From positions 28,034 through 92,033 of the forward strand of contig JAXGQE010000011.1 in assembly GCA_040766585.1 (NCBI GenBank): a DNA stretch of 64,000 bases. Reading direction: 5' to 3'. Shown here piece after piece: positions 1 through 8,524 of this stretch (position 1 is the first letter of the stretch; every line of letters begins with the position of its first letter). A model generated the notes under the pieces. That model did not search any database. It was not told the DNA's origin and worked only from the letters and a program-made list of their open reading frames with translations. This DNA comes from JAXGQE01 sp040766585 (GTDB lineage: Bacteria; Bacillota; SLNR01). A program made the translations under genes and the position numbers.

Positions 1-1238
1 CATTGGATACACCGCCCATACGCGGGATCAATCCGGAAACAGAAGTAGAAGAATACCGCAATTCAGACGATGATGCACCATTCTCAGCATTGGCCTTTAA
101 AATCATGACCGATCCGTATGTGGGTAAACTCGCTTTCTTCCGGGTCTACTCAGGAACCATGGAGTCTGGCTCATACGTCTACAATGTAACCAAGCAGAAA
201 CGTGAGCGAATCGGCAGAATCCTGCAGATGCACGCAAACCACAGAGAGGAAATCTCTACGGTGTACGCGGGGGATATCGCAGCGGCCGTGGGTTTGAAAG
301 ACACTGGAACCGGAGATACATTGTGCGATGAAAATTCACCCATCGTTTTGGAATCGATGAATTTTGCCGACCCGGTCATAGATATTGCCATTGAACCGAA
401 AACGAAAGCGGATTTTGATAAAATGGCCCTGTCGCTCAATAAGATGGGCGAAGAGGATCCAACATTCCGAATGCAGACAGACCCGGACACTGGACAGACC
501 ATCATTTCGGGCATGGGAGAACTGCATTTGGAAATCATTGTCGACCGACTGTTGAGAGAATTTAAAGTAGACGCATCTGTTGGAAAACCGCAGGTGGCGT
601 ACAAAGAGTCGATTCAGGGCACGACCAAAGTCGAAGGAAAGTTCATCCGTCAGTCTGGAGGTCGTGGACAGTACGGACATGTCTGGCTGGAAATACAGCC
701 TCTGGAACGGGGAAAAGGATTCGTGTTTAACAATAAAATTGTGGGCGGAGTCATTCCCAAAGAATACATCTCCGCTGTTGAATCGGGGATCCGGGAATCC
801 ATGTCCAACGGTGTTCTGGCCGGGTATCCGGTGGTGGATGTCGATGTAACGCTTTACGATGGATCGTACCATGAAGTGGACTCCTCAGAGATGGCATTTA
901 AAATTGCCGCGTCCATTGCATTTAAGAATGGGATCCTGAAAGCGGAGCCGATCCTGGTAGAACCCATCATGAAAGTAGAGGTTATCGTTCCGGAAGAATA
1001 TATGGGCGATGTGATGGGTGACCTGAATTCCCGACGTGGGCATGTTCTCGGAATGGATATGGAAGTAGGTACGCACATTGTTAAAGCCCATGTCCCTCTG
1101 GCAGAGATGTTTGGTTATTCGACAGTCCTGCGATCCAGAACCCAGGGCCGGGCAACCTATTCAATGGAATTTTCTCATTTTGAAACGGTTCCGAAGGGGA
1201 TTGCGGAAAGCATTATTGCCAAAAACAGAGGTTACTAA
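1..1238 (+). CDS. fusA: Elongation factor G, C-terminal part (5' end outside window)
   Basis: C-terminal ~411 residues of EF-G, the GTPase that moves tRNA and mRNA through the ribosome after peptide transfer. The G domain lies off the left edge. What is visible begins just before the domain II barrel ('KIMTDPYVGKLAFFRVYSG'), passes domain III ('GMGELHLEIIVDRL') and domain IV ('RGQYGHVWLEIQP'), and ends with the domain V fold ('RTQGRATYSMEFSHFE'). The frame enters at base 3. Tuf follows after 45 bases with no terminator between, so the two are probably cotranscribed, as in the str operon of most bacteria. No defect is seen. Confidence 0.97.
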   Translation, partial: LDTPPIRGINPETEVEEYRNSDDDAPFSALAFKIMTDPYVGKLAFFRVYSGTMESGSYVYNVTKQKRERIGRILQMHANHREEISTVYAGDIAAAVGLKDTGTGDTLCDENSPIVLESMNFADPVIDIAIEPKTKADFDKMALSLNKMGEEDPTFRMQTDPDTGQTIISGMGELHLEIIVDRLLREFKVDASVGKPQVAYKESIQGTTKVEGKFIRQSGGRGQYGHVWLEIQPLERGKGFVFNNKIVGGVIPKEYISAVESGIRESMSNGVLAGYPVVDVDVTLYDGSYHEVDSSEMAFKIAASIAFKNGILKAEPILVEPIMKVEVIVPEEYMGDVMGDLNSRRGHVLGMDMEVGTHIVKAHVPLAEMFGYSTVLRSRTQGRATYSMEFSHFETVPKGIAESIIAKNRGY

Positions 1239-1283
1239 TCTTACATATAATCTATTCAAAAGGCTAAAAGGAGGAAGGAAAAA

Positions 1284-2486
1284 ATGGCAAAGAAGAAGTT
1301 TGAAAGGACGAAACCGCATGTAAATGTGGGAACGATCGGGCATGTAGACCACGGGAAGACCACACTGACAGCAGCGATCACCCTGTGTTTGTCGAAGACG
1401 GGGATGTCGGAAGTAATGAGTTACGATATGATCGACAAAGCACCGGAAGAAAGAGACCGAGGGATCACCATCAACACCGCACATGTAGAGTACGAGACAG
1501 AGAATCGGCACTACGCGCATGTAGACTGCCCAGGTCACGCGGACTATGTAAAGAACATGATCACCGGAGCAGCCCAGATGGACGGAGCGATCCTGGTGGT
1601 ATCCGCAGCAGATGGGCCGATGCCGCAGACCCGGGAACACATTCTATTGGCACGACAGGTAGGGGTACCGAACATCGTGGTATTCTTGAACAAGGCCGAC
1701 ATGGTGGATGATCCGGAACTGATGGAACTGGTAGAGATGGAAGTACGGGATCTGCTGAGCCAGTATGAGTTTCCGGGAGACGATATACCGGTAATACCGG
1801 GATCAGCGCTGAAGGCCATGAACTGCGCCTGCGGATCACGGGAATGCCCGGACTGCAAAGCGATCTGGGATCTGATGGATGCGGTGGATTCCTACATACC
1901 GACACCGGTACGGGATACGGACAAGCCGTTTTTGATGCCGATTGAAGATGTATTTACCATCACAGGGCGAGGGACGGTAGTCACCGGGCGAATCGACCGA
2001 GGAGCAGTTAAGGTAGGGGATGAAGTCGAGATCGTCGGGATGATGGAAAAGTCACGGAAAGTAGTGGTCACCGGGGTAGAGATGTTCCGGAAGCTGTTGG
2101 ACCAGGCGGTAGCCGGGGACAATGTGGGAACATTGCTGCGAGGCGTGGATAAGAACGATGTAGAGCGGGGACAGGTACTGGCGAAGCCGGGATCGATCAA
2201 ACCGCATACGAAGTTTCAGGCGAATGTGTATGTGCTGTCGAAGGAAGAAGGTGGACGGCACACCCCGTTTTTCAATGGATACCGGCCGCAGTTTTATTTC
2301 CGGACGACGGATGTAACCGGGATGATCAAGCTGCCGGAAGGGGTAGAGATGGTTATGCCTGGGGACAACATCACCATGGGAATCGAACTGATCACCCCCA
2401 TCGCCGTTGAAGAAGGACTGCGATTTGCGATTCGGGAAGGCGGCCGTACTGTTGGCGCCGGTGTTGTAGCTACCATTGATGCGTAA
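1284..2486 (+). CDS. tuf: Elongation factor Tu
   Basis: Full-length EF-Tu (400 aa), the GTPase that delivers aminoacyl-tRNA to the ribosomal A site. GTPase motifs are intact: G1 'GHVDHGKT' (20-27), switch region 'RGITINTAHVEYE', G3 'DCPGHAD' (81-87) and G4 'NKAD' (136-139). ATG follows an AAAGGAGGAAGG site. Odd features: the segment linking the G domain to its last helix holds C181-A-C183-X4-C188-X2-C191, a metal-site-like cluster absent from E. coli-type EF-Tu. Codon choice is also uneven: the body prefers GTA/GTG valine and GGA/GGG glycine, while the last ~25 codons switch to GTT and GGC/GGT. A terminator follows directly. Confidence 0.98.
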   Translation: MAKKKFERTKPHVNVGTIGHVDHGKTTLTAAITLCLSKTGMSEVMSYDMIDKAPEERDRGITINTAHVEYETENRHYAHVDCPGHADYVKNMITGAAQMDGAILVVSAADGPMPQTREHILLARQVGVPNIVVFLNKADMVDDPELMELVEMEVRDLLSQYEFPGDDIPVIPGSALKAMNCACGSRECPDCKAIWDLMDAVDSYIPTPVRDTDKPFLMPIEDVFTITGRGTVVTGRIDRGAVKVGDEVEIVGMMEKSRKVVVTGVEMFRKLLDQAVAGDNVGTLLRGVDKNDVERGQVLAKPGSIKPHTKFQANVYVLSKEEGGRHTPFFNGYRPQFYFRTTDVTGMIKLPEGVEMVMPGDNITMGIELITPIAVEEGLRFAIREGGRTVGAGVVATIDA

Positions 2487-2496
2487 TTGATTTGTG

Positions 2497-2530
2497 CCAA
2501 CTGGGGCACACTGCCCCAGTTGGTTTGTTT
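2497..2530 (+). terminator. Rho-independent terminator after tuf
   Basis: A perfect 12-bp stem (CCAACTGGGGCA at 2497-2508 with TGCCCCAGTTGG at 2512-2523), a 3-base loop and a TTTGTTT tail start 10 bases after the tuf stop. It separates the fusA-tuf unit from the S10 operon. Confidence 0.93.
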
Positions 2531-2629
2531 GCTAAGGACTCGCGATGAAGTGCAAGGTTGCTGGCATAAGCCAGGTAATTTCACGGAGTATGTCCATTCA
2601 TGAAATTGGGCGAGAAGGAGGTTATTTTC
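2531..2629 (+). promoter_or_regulatory. Leader of the S10 operon, promoter not resolved
   Basis: About 100 bases lie between the tuf terminator and rpsJ. A small CTGGC-ATAA-GCCAG hairpin and a 7-bp pairing (AATTTCA at 2577-2583 with TGAAATT at 2601-2607) can form just ahead of the AAGGAGG site. No convincing -35/-10 pair is seen. An S10 operon promoter or leader control is expected here, but this is inference. Confidence 0.25.
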
Positions 2630-2938
2630 ATGGCAAAGCAAAAAATCCGGATCCGGTTGCGGGCTTTTGACCATACAATACTGGATCAGTCAGCTGTAAA
2701 GATCGTTGAAACGGCCAAAAGGACAGGTGCTGGAGTTTCCGGCCCGGTGCCCCTGCCGACAGAGAAGAACATTTACACGATTCTCAGAGCTCCACATAAA
2801 TACAAAGATTCCCGGGAGCAATTCGAAATGCGGACTCACAAACGGCTGATTGATATAACAGAACCAACACCGAAAACAGTGGATGCACTGATGAAGCTGG
2901 ATCTGCCGGCCGGTGTCGATATCGAAATAAAACTATAA
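2630..2938 (+). CDS. rpsJ: 30S ribosomal protein S10
   Basis: S10 (102 aa), a 30S head protein that also acts as NusE in transcription antitermination. The family sequence is clear: 'KIRIRLRAFDHTILDQSA' at the start and 'THKRLIDITEPTPKTVDALM' near the end. ATG at 2630 is chosen because GAGAAGGAGG lies 8 bases upstream; an in-frame ATG at 2600 would add ten residues not found in the family. It is the first gene of the S10 operon. Confidence 0.97.
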   Translation: MAKQKIRIRLRAFDHTILDQSAVKIVETAKRTGAGVSGPVPLPTEKNIYTILRAPHKYKDSREQFEMRTHKRLIDITEPTPKTVDALMKLDLPAGVDIEIKL

Positions 2939-2991
2939 TAAACTTGGCCGTATGTGCCGATTACGATGCGATTGACGGGGAGGTGGCAAAA

Positions 2992-3621
2992 GTGAAAAAA
3001 GGGATAATTGGAAAGAAGCTGGGGATGACACAGATTTTTGATGAAACTGGACTGTTTGTACCTGTAACGGTCGTTGAAGCGGGACCCTGTGTTGTTGTAC
3101 AGAAGAAAACCATTGAGAAGGATGGATACGAAGCCGTGCAGGTTGGATTCGGTTCCATTAAAGAAAAGCATCTGAACAAGCCCAAGAAAGGCCACTTTGC
3201 AAAAGGCGATGTAGATCCGGTGAAATACCTGCGCGAGTTGAAACTTGACAACAGCGGCGACTACAATGTCGGTGATGTGATAAAAGCAGATCTTTTTGAA
3301 AGCGGGGATCTTGTGGATGTAACCGGTACCTCCAGAGGCAAAGGATTTGCCGGGGCTATAAAAAGATGGGGATTCGGACGCGGGCTGATGACTCACGGCT
3401 CCAAGTATCACAGACGAACCGGTTCTTTATCTTCTGGTCGTGAACCCTCTCATGTGTTCAAAGGGAGAAAGATGCCTGGACAAATGGGGAATGTACGCAA
3501 GACGGTTCAGAAACTGCAAATCTTCAAGGTGGATTCGGACCGGAACCTGATCATGATCCGAGGTTCGATTCCGGGTATAAAGGGCGGACTCGTAATGATC
3601 AAAAGCACAGTAAAAGCGTAG
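2992..3621 (+). CDS. rplC: 50S ribosomal protein L3
   Basis: L3 (209 aa), an early 50S assembly protein reaching the peptidyl-transferase centre. It opens with 'KKGIIGKKLGMTQIF' and has the conserved extension 'SKYHRRTGSLSS' and 'KGRKMPGQMG'. GTG at 2992 is chosen from family alignment and the GGGGAGGTGG site upstream; a longer reading from 2944 adds 16 unrelated residues. It is cotranscribed with rpsJ and rplD. Confidence 0.97.
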   Translation: MKKGIIGKKLGMTQIFDETGLFVPVTVVEAGPCVVVQKKTIEKDGYEAVQVGFGSIKEKHLNKPKKGHFAKGDVDPVKYLRELKLDNSGDYNVGDVIKADLFESGDLVDVTGTSRGKGFAGAIKRWGFGRGLMTHGSKYHRRTGSLSSGREPSHVFKGRKMPGQMGNVRKTVQKLQIFKVDSDRNLIMIRGSIPGIKGGLVMIKSTVKA

Positions 3622-3657
3622 TGGAAATAGATGCACAGTAAGAAAGGAGGCTATGCT

Positions 3658-4281
3658 ATGCCGGTGGTAGCTTTATATAATGTAAAAGGAGAGCAGGTTG
3701 GTGAAATTGAGCTGAACGAAAAAGTATTCGCAGCTGAGATTAACCAGTCGCTTATCCATGATGTTGTGGTCATGCAGAATGCGAACAAAAGGCAAGGTAC
3801 TGCTGCAACAAAAACAAGAGGTTTGGTCAGCGGTGGAGGACGCAAGCCCTGGCGGCAAAAAGGAACGGGCCGGGCGCGAGCCGGATCCATTCGTTCTCCC
3901 ATCTGGGTTGGTGGCGGTACCGCTTTCGGTCCCACTCCGAGAAGCTATAACTATACGATGCCTAAGAAAGCAAGACGTGCCGCTTTGCGTTCAGCGCTCA
4001 GCGCCAAACTGGCTTCTGAAGACATCATGGTCATCGATTCTCTGGAAATATCCGGACCCAAAACCAAAGAAATCGCAGACATTCTAAAAAACCTGGGCGT
4101 TGCGGGAAAAGCGATGCTGATAATCGGTCAATACGACAGCAGCATTTACCTGTCCTCAAGGAACATTCAGGGAGTCAAATCCTCTCCTGCAAAGGAAATC
4201 AATGTTTCGGATGTGATGAACTACGGCAAACTCATTTTTACCAAAGAGGCTGTAGAGAAGATTGAGGAGGTGTTGTCATAA
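3658..4281 (+). CDS. rplD: 50S ribosomal protein L4
   Basis: L4 (207 aa), a 50S protein lining the exit tunnel; in E. coli it also represses its own operon. The tunnel loop is intact: 'RQGTAATKTRGLVSGGGRKP' followed by 'GTGRARAGSIRSPIWVGGG'. ATG at 3658 follows AAAGGAGG with 7-base spacing and gives the family N-terminus 'MPVVALYN'. Its stop overlaps the rplW start by one base. Confidence 0.97.
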   Translation: MPVVALYNVKGEQVGEIELNEKVFAAEINQSLIHDVVVMQNANKRQGTAATKTRGLVSGGGRKPWRQKGTGRARAGSIRSPIWVGGGTAFGPTPRSYNYTMPKKARRAALRSALSAKLASEDIMVIDSLEISGPKTKEIADILKNLGVAGKAMLIIGQYDSSIYLSSRNIQGVKSSPAKEINVSDVMNYGKLIFTKEAVEKIEEVLS

Positions 4282-4568
4282 TGATGCACCCACATGATAT
4301 CGTTCGCCGTCCGGTCATTTCGGAAAAAAGTATGGCAGGTACGGGCAGAAACAAATATGTTTTTATCGTAGACAGACGAGCATGCAAAGAGGAAATCAAA
4401 GAAGCTGTTGAAACTGTCTTCAAAGTGAAAGTAGTGAATGTCAACACGATGAGGAATCCAGGAAAAGCAAAACGAGTCGGTATCCACAGAGGGTATACCA
4501 ATGAGAAGAAAAAGGCTATTGTAACTTTGGCCGACGGTGAAAAAATCGAATTCTTCGAAGGTATGTAA
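4281..4568 (+). CDS. rplW: 50S ribosomal protein L23
   Basis: L23 (95 aa), located at the tunnel exit where trigger factor and the signal recognition particle dock. Family landmarks are 'HDIVRRPVISEKSM' and 'VNTMRNPGKAKRVG'. The start overlaps the rplD stop (TAATG), which implies translational coupling. Confidence 0.96.
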   Translation: MMHPHDIVRRPVISEKSMAGTGRNKYVFIVDRRACKEEIKEAVETVFKVKVVNVNTMRNPGKAKRVGIHRGYTNEKKKAIVTLADGEKIEFFEGM

Positions 4569-4602
4569 CCCGGATGCGCAACACTGAAAGGAGGGAATGG
4601 TG

Positions 4603-5424
4603 ATGGCTGTAAAAAAATTCAAGCCAACTTCGCCAGGTATCAGAACCATGACGATCTCTACTTTCGATGAGATTACAACAGACAAACCCGAAAAGTCTCT
4701 GCTAGAACCCTTAAAGAGGAATGGCGGCAGAAACTCCCAGGGACGGCTGACTGTAAGACATCAGGGCGGGGGTCATAAAAGACAATACAGAATCATTGAT
4801 TTTCGTCGGAACAAAGATGGAATACCCGCGAAAGTGGCAACCATCGAGTACGATCCAAACCGGTCTGCCCGGATTGCACTGCTCCACTATGTGGATGGGG
4901 AAAAGAGATATATCTTAGCTCCCATTGGACTGACCGTGGGTTCGCAGGTATTATCCGGTGAAGCTGCCGACATCAAAGTGGGCAATGCCCTGCCTTTGCG
5001 GAATATTCCGCTGGGTACGATTCTCCACAACATCGAAGTATACCCCATGGGTGGTGGCAAACTGGTTCGGTCCGCAGGCACATCGGCTCAGCTGATGGCA
5101 AAGGAAGGCAAATACGCCCAGATCCGCATGCCGTCCGGTGAGATTCGCATGTTCAGCCTGGACTGCAAAGCAACCATCGGACAAGTCGGGAATATCGATC
5201 ACGAAAACATCAGCATCGGTAAAGCCGGAAAGAGTCGCTGGCTGGGTATCCGACCGTCTGTCCGTGGGGTAACCATGAATCCCGTTGATCACCCGCACGG
5301 CGGAGGAGAAGGGAAATCTCCCATTGGTCGGAATCCTGTTACTCCTTGGGGGAAACCGGCTCTGGGTGCCAAAACAAGAGGCAAGAAGAGATCGGACCGC
5401 ATGATCGTCCGGCGGCGTAAGTAA
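4603..5424 (+). CDS. rplB: 50S ribosomal protein L2
   Basis: L2 (273 aa), essential for subunit joining and peptidyl-transferase activity. 'MAVKKFKPTSPGIRTMT' opens it and the highly conserved 'NPVDHPHGGGEGKSPIGR', with the functional histidine, lies near the C-terminus. ATG at 4603 sits 7 bases after AAAGGAGGG; an earlier in-frame ATG at 4597 is too close to that site. Confidence 0.97.
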   Translation: MAVKKFKPTSPGIRTMTISTFDEITTDKPEKSLLEPLKRNGGRNSQGRLTVRHQGGGHKRQYRIIDFRRNKDGIPAKVATIEYDPNRSARIALLHYVDGEKRYILAPIGLTVGSQVLSGEAADIKVGNALPLRNIPLGTILHNIEVYPMGGGKLVRSAGTSAQLMAKEGKYAQIRMPSGEIRMFSLDCKATIGQVGNIDHENISIGKAGKSRWLGIRPSVRGVTMNPVDHPHGGGEGKSPIGRNPVTPWGKPALGAKTRGKKRSDRMIVRRRK

Positions 5425-5462
5425 ATTTTAAGTTCTCATGAAAGAGAAAGGAGGACTATGTA

Positions 5463-5747
5463 ATGGGTAGATCTCTCAAAAAGGGACCTTTTATTGACGA
5501 GAGCCTTCAGAAAAAAGTTGAAGTGATGAACGAAAAGAAGGATAAGAGAGTCATCAAGACATGGTCTCGGCGGTCAACAATTCTGCCGATAATGGTCGGT
5601 CATACAATTGCTGTACATGATGGCAGAAAACATGTACCGGTATATATCACCGAAGAAATGGTGGGTCATAAACTAGGTGAGTTCGCTCCAACGCGGCTTT
5701 TCCGCGGGCATGGATCCCACACAGAACGATCCACATCACTGAAGTAA
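5463..5747 (+). CDS. rpsS: 30S ribosomal protein S19
   Basis: S19 (94 aa), a 30S head protein that contacts S13 and the tRNAs. It starts 'MGRSLKKGPFID' and contains 'HKLGEFAPTRLFRGH', both family hallmarks. AAAGGAGG precedes the ATG. Confidence 0.97.
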   Translation: MGRSLKKGPFIDESLQKKVEVMNEKKDKRVIKTWSRRSTILPIMVGHTIAVHDGRKHVPVYITEEMVGHKLGEFAPTRLFRGHGSHTERSTSLK

Positions 5748-5787
5748 GACCTCGAAATGAGATATTCAAGGGGAGGAGGGTAAGCTG

Positions 5788-6129
5788 ATGCAGACAAAAG
5801 CCGTTGCTAAATATGTTCGCATTGCTCCCAGGAAGGTTCGTATAGTCGCTGACCTGATCAGAGGAAAAGGTGTGGACGAAGCTTTATCCATATTAAAGTA
5901 TACACCCAAAGTGGCTTCTACTGTTCTGAGCAAAGTCGTCGCTTCTGCCGCTGCAAACGCAGAGAACAATTTTGACATGAACAGGGCCGATTTGATAGTC
6001 ACAGAAACCTTCGTCGATCAGGGGCCAACCCTCAAGCGGATCAAACCGCGGTCGAGGGGTCAGGCCTTTAAGATCAACAAAAAGACCAGCCATGTTACCG
6101 TGGTTGTCGGCGAGAAAAAGGAGGGATAA
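5788..6129 (+). CDS. rplV: 50S ribosomal protein L22
   Basis: L22 (113 aa). Its long hairpin forms part of the exit tunnel and is a known macrolide-resistance site. 'RIAPRKVRIVADLIRGK' and 'RGQAFKINKKTSHVTVVV' are typical. GGGGAGGAGGG precedes the ATG, and rpsC starts 3 bases after the stop. Confidence 0.97.
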   Translation: MQTKAVAKYVRIAPRKVRIVADLIRGKGVDEALSILKYTPKVASTVLSKVVASAAANAENNFDMNRADLIVTETFVDQGPTLKRIKPRSRGQAFKINKKTSHVTVVVGEKKEG

Positions 6130-6132
6130 CGA

Positions 6133-6798
6133 TTGGGTCAGAAGATACACCCGAAGGGGTTTCGGATCGGTGTCATTAAAGACTGGGACGCAAAATGGTT
6201 TGCACCGAAAAAAGATTATGCAGACTATCTTCTCGAAGACATTAAGGTCCGAGAATACATAAAAGAAAAATTGTATCTGGCCAGTGTTCCGCGCATTGAG
6301 ATTGAACGATCTGCCAACCGGATTAAAGTAACCATCCACACAGCCAAACCGGGAATGGTCATCGGCCGCGGTGGATCCGGGGTTGAAATTCTCCGTAAAG
6401 AACTGGAGAAAATGACTGGCAAGCAGGCCAATATCAATATCATGGAAGTTAAATCACCCGAGATGGATGCTCAGTTAGTCGCGGAGAACATTGCAGCTCA
6501 GTTGGAAAAGAGAACATCATTCAGACGGGCCATGAAGCAATCCGTGGGTCGTACCATGAAGTCCAGAGCTTTGGGAATCAAAGTACTCTGCTCAGGCCGT
6601 TTGGGCGGTGCAGAAATTGCCCGGACCGAAGGTTACCACGAAGGAACGGTACCGCTGCAGACATTGAGAGCAGACATTGATTACGGTTTTGCGGAAGCAA
6701 AAACCACATACGGTAGAATTGGCGTAAAGGTATGGATATACCGCGGACAGATTCTTCCAGACGCTAAGAAGAAAGTAGCTGCGGAGGGAGGAAAGTAA
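6133..6798 (+). CDS. rpsC: 30S ribosomal protein S3
   Basis: S3 (221 aa), part of the mRNA entry channel. The type II KH domain is visible as 'PGMVIGRGGSGVEILRKEL' (the loop is GRGG rather than the common GKGG), and the C-terminal half carries 'CSGRLGGAEIARTE'. The start is TTG at 6133, 7 bases after AGGAGGG; this reproduces the standard 'MGQKIHPKGFRIG'. Confidence 0.97.
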   Translation: MGQKIHPKGFRIGVIKDWDAKWFAPKKDYADYLLEDIKVREYIKEKLYLASVPRIEIERSANRIKVTIHTAKPGMVIGRGGSGVEILRKELEKMTGKQANINIMEVKSPEMDAQLVAENIAAQLEKRTSFRRAMKQSVGRTMKSRALGIKVLCSGRLGGAEIARTEGYHEGTVPLQTLRADIDYGFAEAKTTYGRIGVKVWIYRGQILPDAKKKVAAEGGK

Positions 6799-6801
6799 AT
6801 T

Positions 6802-7230
6802 ATGTTGATGCCGAAACGAGTAAAGCATCGTAAGGTTCACAGAGGTAGTATGAAAGGCAAAGCACATCGTGGAGCAACGATTGCATACGGAGAATCTGCA
6901 ATTCAGGCCATTGATGCGGCATGGATCACCAGCCAGCAAATCGAAGCAGCTCGTGTTGCTTTGACTCGGTCGATCCGAAGAGGTGGTAAAGTTTGGATCA
7001 GAATTTTCCCGGACAAACCGGTCACAGCCAAACCCGCAGAAACACGAATGGGAAGCGGTAAAGGGGCTCCGGAATACTGGGTATCCGTGGTAAAACCCGG
7101 GCGGATTCTGTTTGAACTGAGTGGTGTGCCGGAAGATATCGCAAAGGAAGCTCTGCGATTGGCTTCTCACAAACTGCCTATCAAGACGAAATTCCTGAAG
7201 AGGGAAGATTTAGGTGGTGAAGCGCAGTGA
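6802..7230 (+). CDS. rplP: 50S ribosomal protein L16
   Basis: L16 (142 aa), which helps position A-site tRNA. 'MLMPKRVKHRKVHRGSMKG' and 'KPAETRMGSGKGAPEYWV' identify it. The stop overlaps the rpmC start (GTGA). Confidence 0.97.
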   Translation: MLMPKRVKHRKVHRGSMKGKAHRGATIAYGESAIQAIDAAWITSQQIEAARVALTRSIRRGGKVWIRIFPDKPVTAKPAETRMGSGKGAPEYWVSVVKPGRILFELSGVPEDIAKEALRLASHKLPIKTKFLKREDLGGEAQ

Positions 7231-7436
7231 AAGTAAAAGAAATTCGTGATTTATCCAATGCAGAATTGAATGGTAAATTGAAAGATATGAAAGAAGAATT
7301 GTTTAACCTCCGGTTTCAGGCTGCAACCGGACAACTGGAAAACCCCATGCGCATCCCGGAAGTACGGAAATCCATTGCCCGTATCAAAACCATTATGCGC
7401 GAAAGAGAAATCCAGTCCGTTGCAAAACAAGCGTAA
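7227..7436 (+). CDS. rpmC: 50S ribosomal protein L29
   Basis: L29 (69 aa), a small helical protein near the tunnel exit. Family sequence: 'KEIRDLSNAELNGKLKDMKE' and 'RKSIARIKTIMRER'. The GTG start lies inside the rplP stop, so translation is probably coupled. Confidence 0.96.
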   Translation: MKVKEIRDLSNAELNGKLKDMKEELFNLRFQAATGQLENPMRIPEVRKSIARIKTIMREREIQSVAKQA

Positions 7437-7480
7437 CTTGCTCGCAACCTGTGAAGAGCAGAAGAAAGGAGGCCCTGAAA

Positions 7481-7738
7481 GTGGAAGAAAGAAAACTGAG
7501 AAAAATGGCTGAAGGCGTTGTCGTCAGCGACAAGATGGATAAAACCGTAGTAATCCAGGTACAAAGGGTTGTCAAGCACAAATTGTACGGGAAAGTCATG
7601 AAGCGGACCAAAAAGTACAAAGTGCACGATGAAAATAACGAGTGCAAAATCGGTGATCGGATCAGGGTGATGGAGACCCGTCCTCTGAGCAAAGATAAGA
7701 GATGGAGACTCGTTGAGATTGTGACTAAAGCTGAATAG
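7481..7738 (+). CDS. rpsQ: 30S ribosomal protein S17
   Basis: S17 (85 aa), an OB-fold 30S body protein. 'GVVVSDKMDKTVVIQVQR' and 'KYKVHDENNECKIGDRI' are diagnostic. GTG at 7481 is placed by AAAGGAGG upstream; the open frame extends ten codons further but those codons precede the ribosome binding site. Confidence 0.96.
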   Translation: MEERKLRKMAEGVVVSDKMDKTVVIQVQRVVKHKLYGKVMKRTKKYKVHDENNECKIGDRIRVMETRPLSKDKRWRLVEIVTKAE

Positions 7739-7779
7739 ACGGCATGATCTGTAAGAGTTGCTGAAAGGAGGGGTACTGA

Positions 7780-8148
7780 ATGATTCAGGCCCAGACGATT
7801 CTTAATGTCGCTGACAATACTGGAGCGAAAAGGCTGATGTGCATTCGTGTATTGGGCGGTTCAGTAAGAAAGTATGCCAATATCGGAGATATCATCATCT
7901 GTGCAGTTAAAGAGGCTACGCCCGGAGGCGTGGTAAAGAAGGGCGATGTAGTCCGGGCGGTTGTGGTTCGATCGGCAAAAGGACTTTCTCGTCCGGATGG
8001 CTCACACATCTCTTTCGATGAAAATGCAGCCGTGGTAATTAACGATCAGAATGCACCGCGCGGAACCCGTGTATTTGGTCCGGTCGCTCGTGAACTGAGA
8101 GAAAAAGATTTCATGAAAATTGTATCACTTGCACCGGAAGTAATTTGA
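7780..8148 (+). CDS. rplN: 50S ribosomal protein L14
   Basis: L14 (122 aa), at the subunit interface and the docking site for silencing factor RsfS. 'LNVADNTGAKRLMCIRVLGG' and 'RGTRVFGPVARELREKDFMK' are textbook. AAAGGAGGGG precedes the ATG. Confidence 0.97.
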   Translation: MIQAQTILNVADNTGAKRLMCIRVLGGSVRKYANIGDIIICAVKEATPGGVVKKGDVVRAVVVRSAKGLSRPDGSHISFDENAAVVINDQNAPRGTRVFGPVARELREKDFMKIVSLAPEVI

Positions 8149-8172
8149 TGGATTGAGAGGAGGTCAGAAAAC

Positions 8173-8502
8173 ATGACCCAAAAGAAACTGCATGTGAAAA
8201 AAGGCGATACAGTCACCATCACTGCAGGAAAAGATAAAGGGAAAAAGGGCAAAATCCTGTCCGCCTTTCCAAAAAAAGACCGTATTGTTGTTGAAGGTGT
8301 CAACATGGTGAAAAAGCATACCAAACCCACGCAGAAAGTGATGCAGGGAGGCATTATCAGCAAAGAAGCGCCGATTCATGTTTCCAATGTAATGCTTGTA
8401 TGCAGTCGCTGCGGTAAACCTTCTCGAATGGGGAAAAAGGTTCTTGAAGATGGACAAATCGTCCGCGTTTGCAAAAAGTGCGGCGAGGTTACGGATAAGT
8501 AA
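8173..8502 (+). CDS. rplX: 50S ribosomal protein L24, cysteine-pair form
   Basis: L24 (109 aa), an early assembly initiator of the 50S subunit. The N-terminal KOW motif reads 'VKKGDTVTITAGKDKGKKGK'. The C-terminal part carries two CXXC pairs ('CSRCGKP' and 'CKKCGE'), a likely zinc ribbon that B. subtilis and E. coli L24 do not have. AGGAGGTC precedes the ATG. Confidence 0.97.
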   Translation: MTQKKLHVKKGDTVTITAGKDKGKKGKILSAFPKKDRIVVEGVNMVKKHTKPTQKVMQGGIISKEAPIHVSNVMLVCSRCGKPSRMGKKVLEDGQIVRVCKKCGEVTDK

Positions 8503-8524
8503 GTGATTGAAGGGAGGTAAGACC

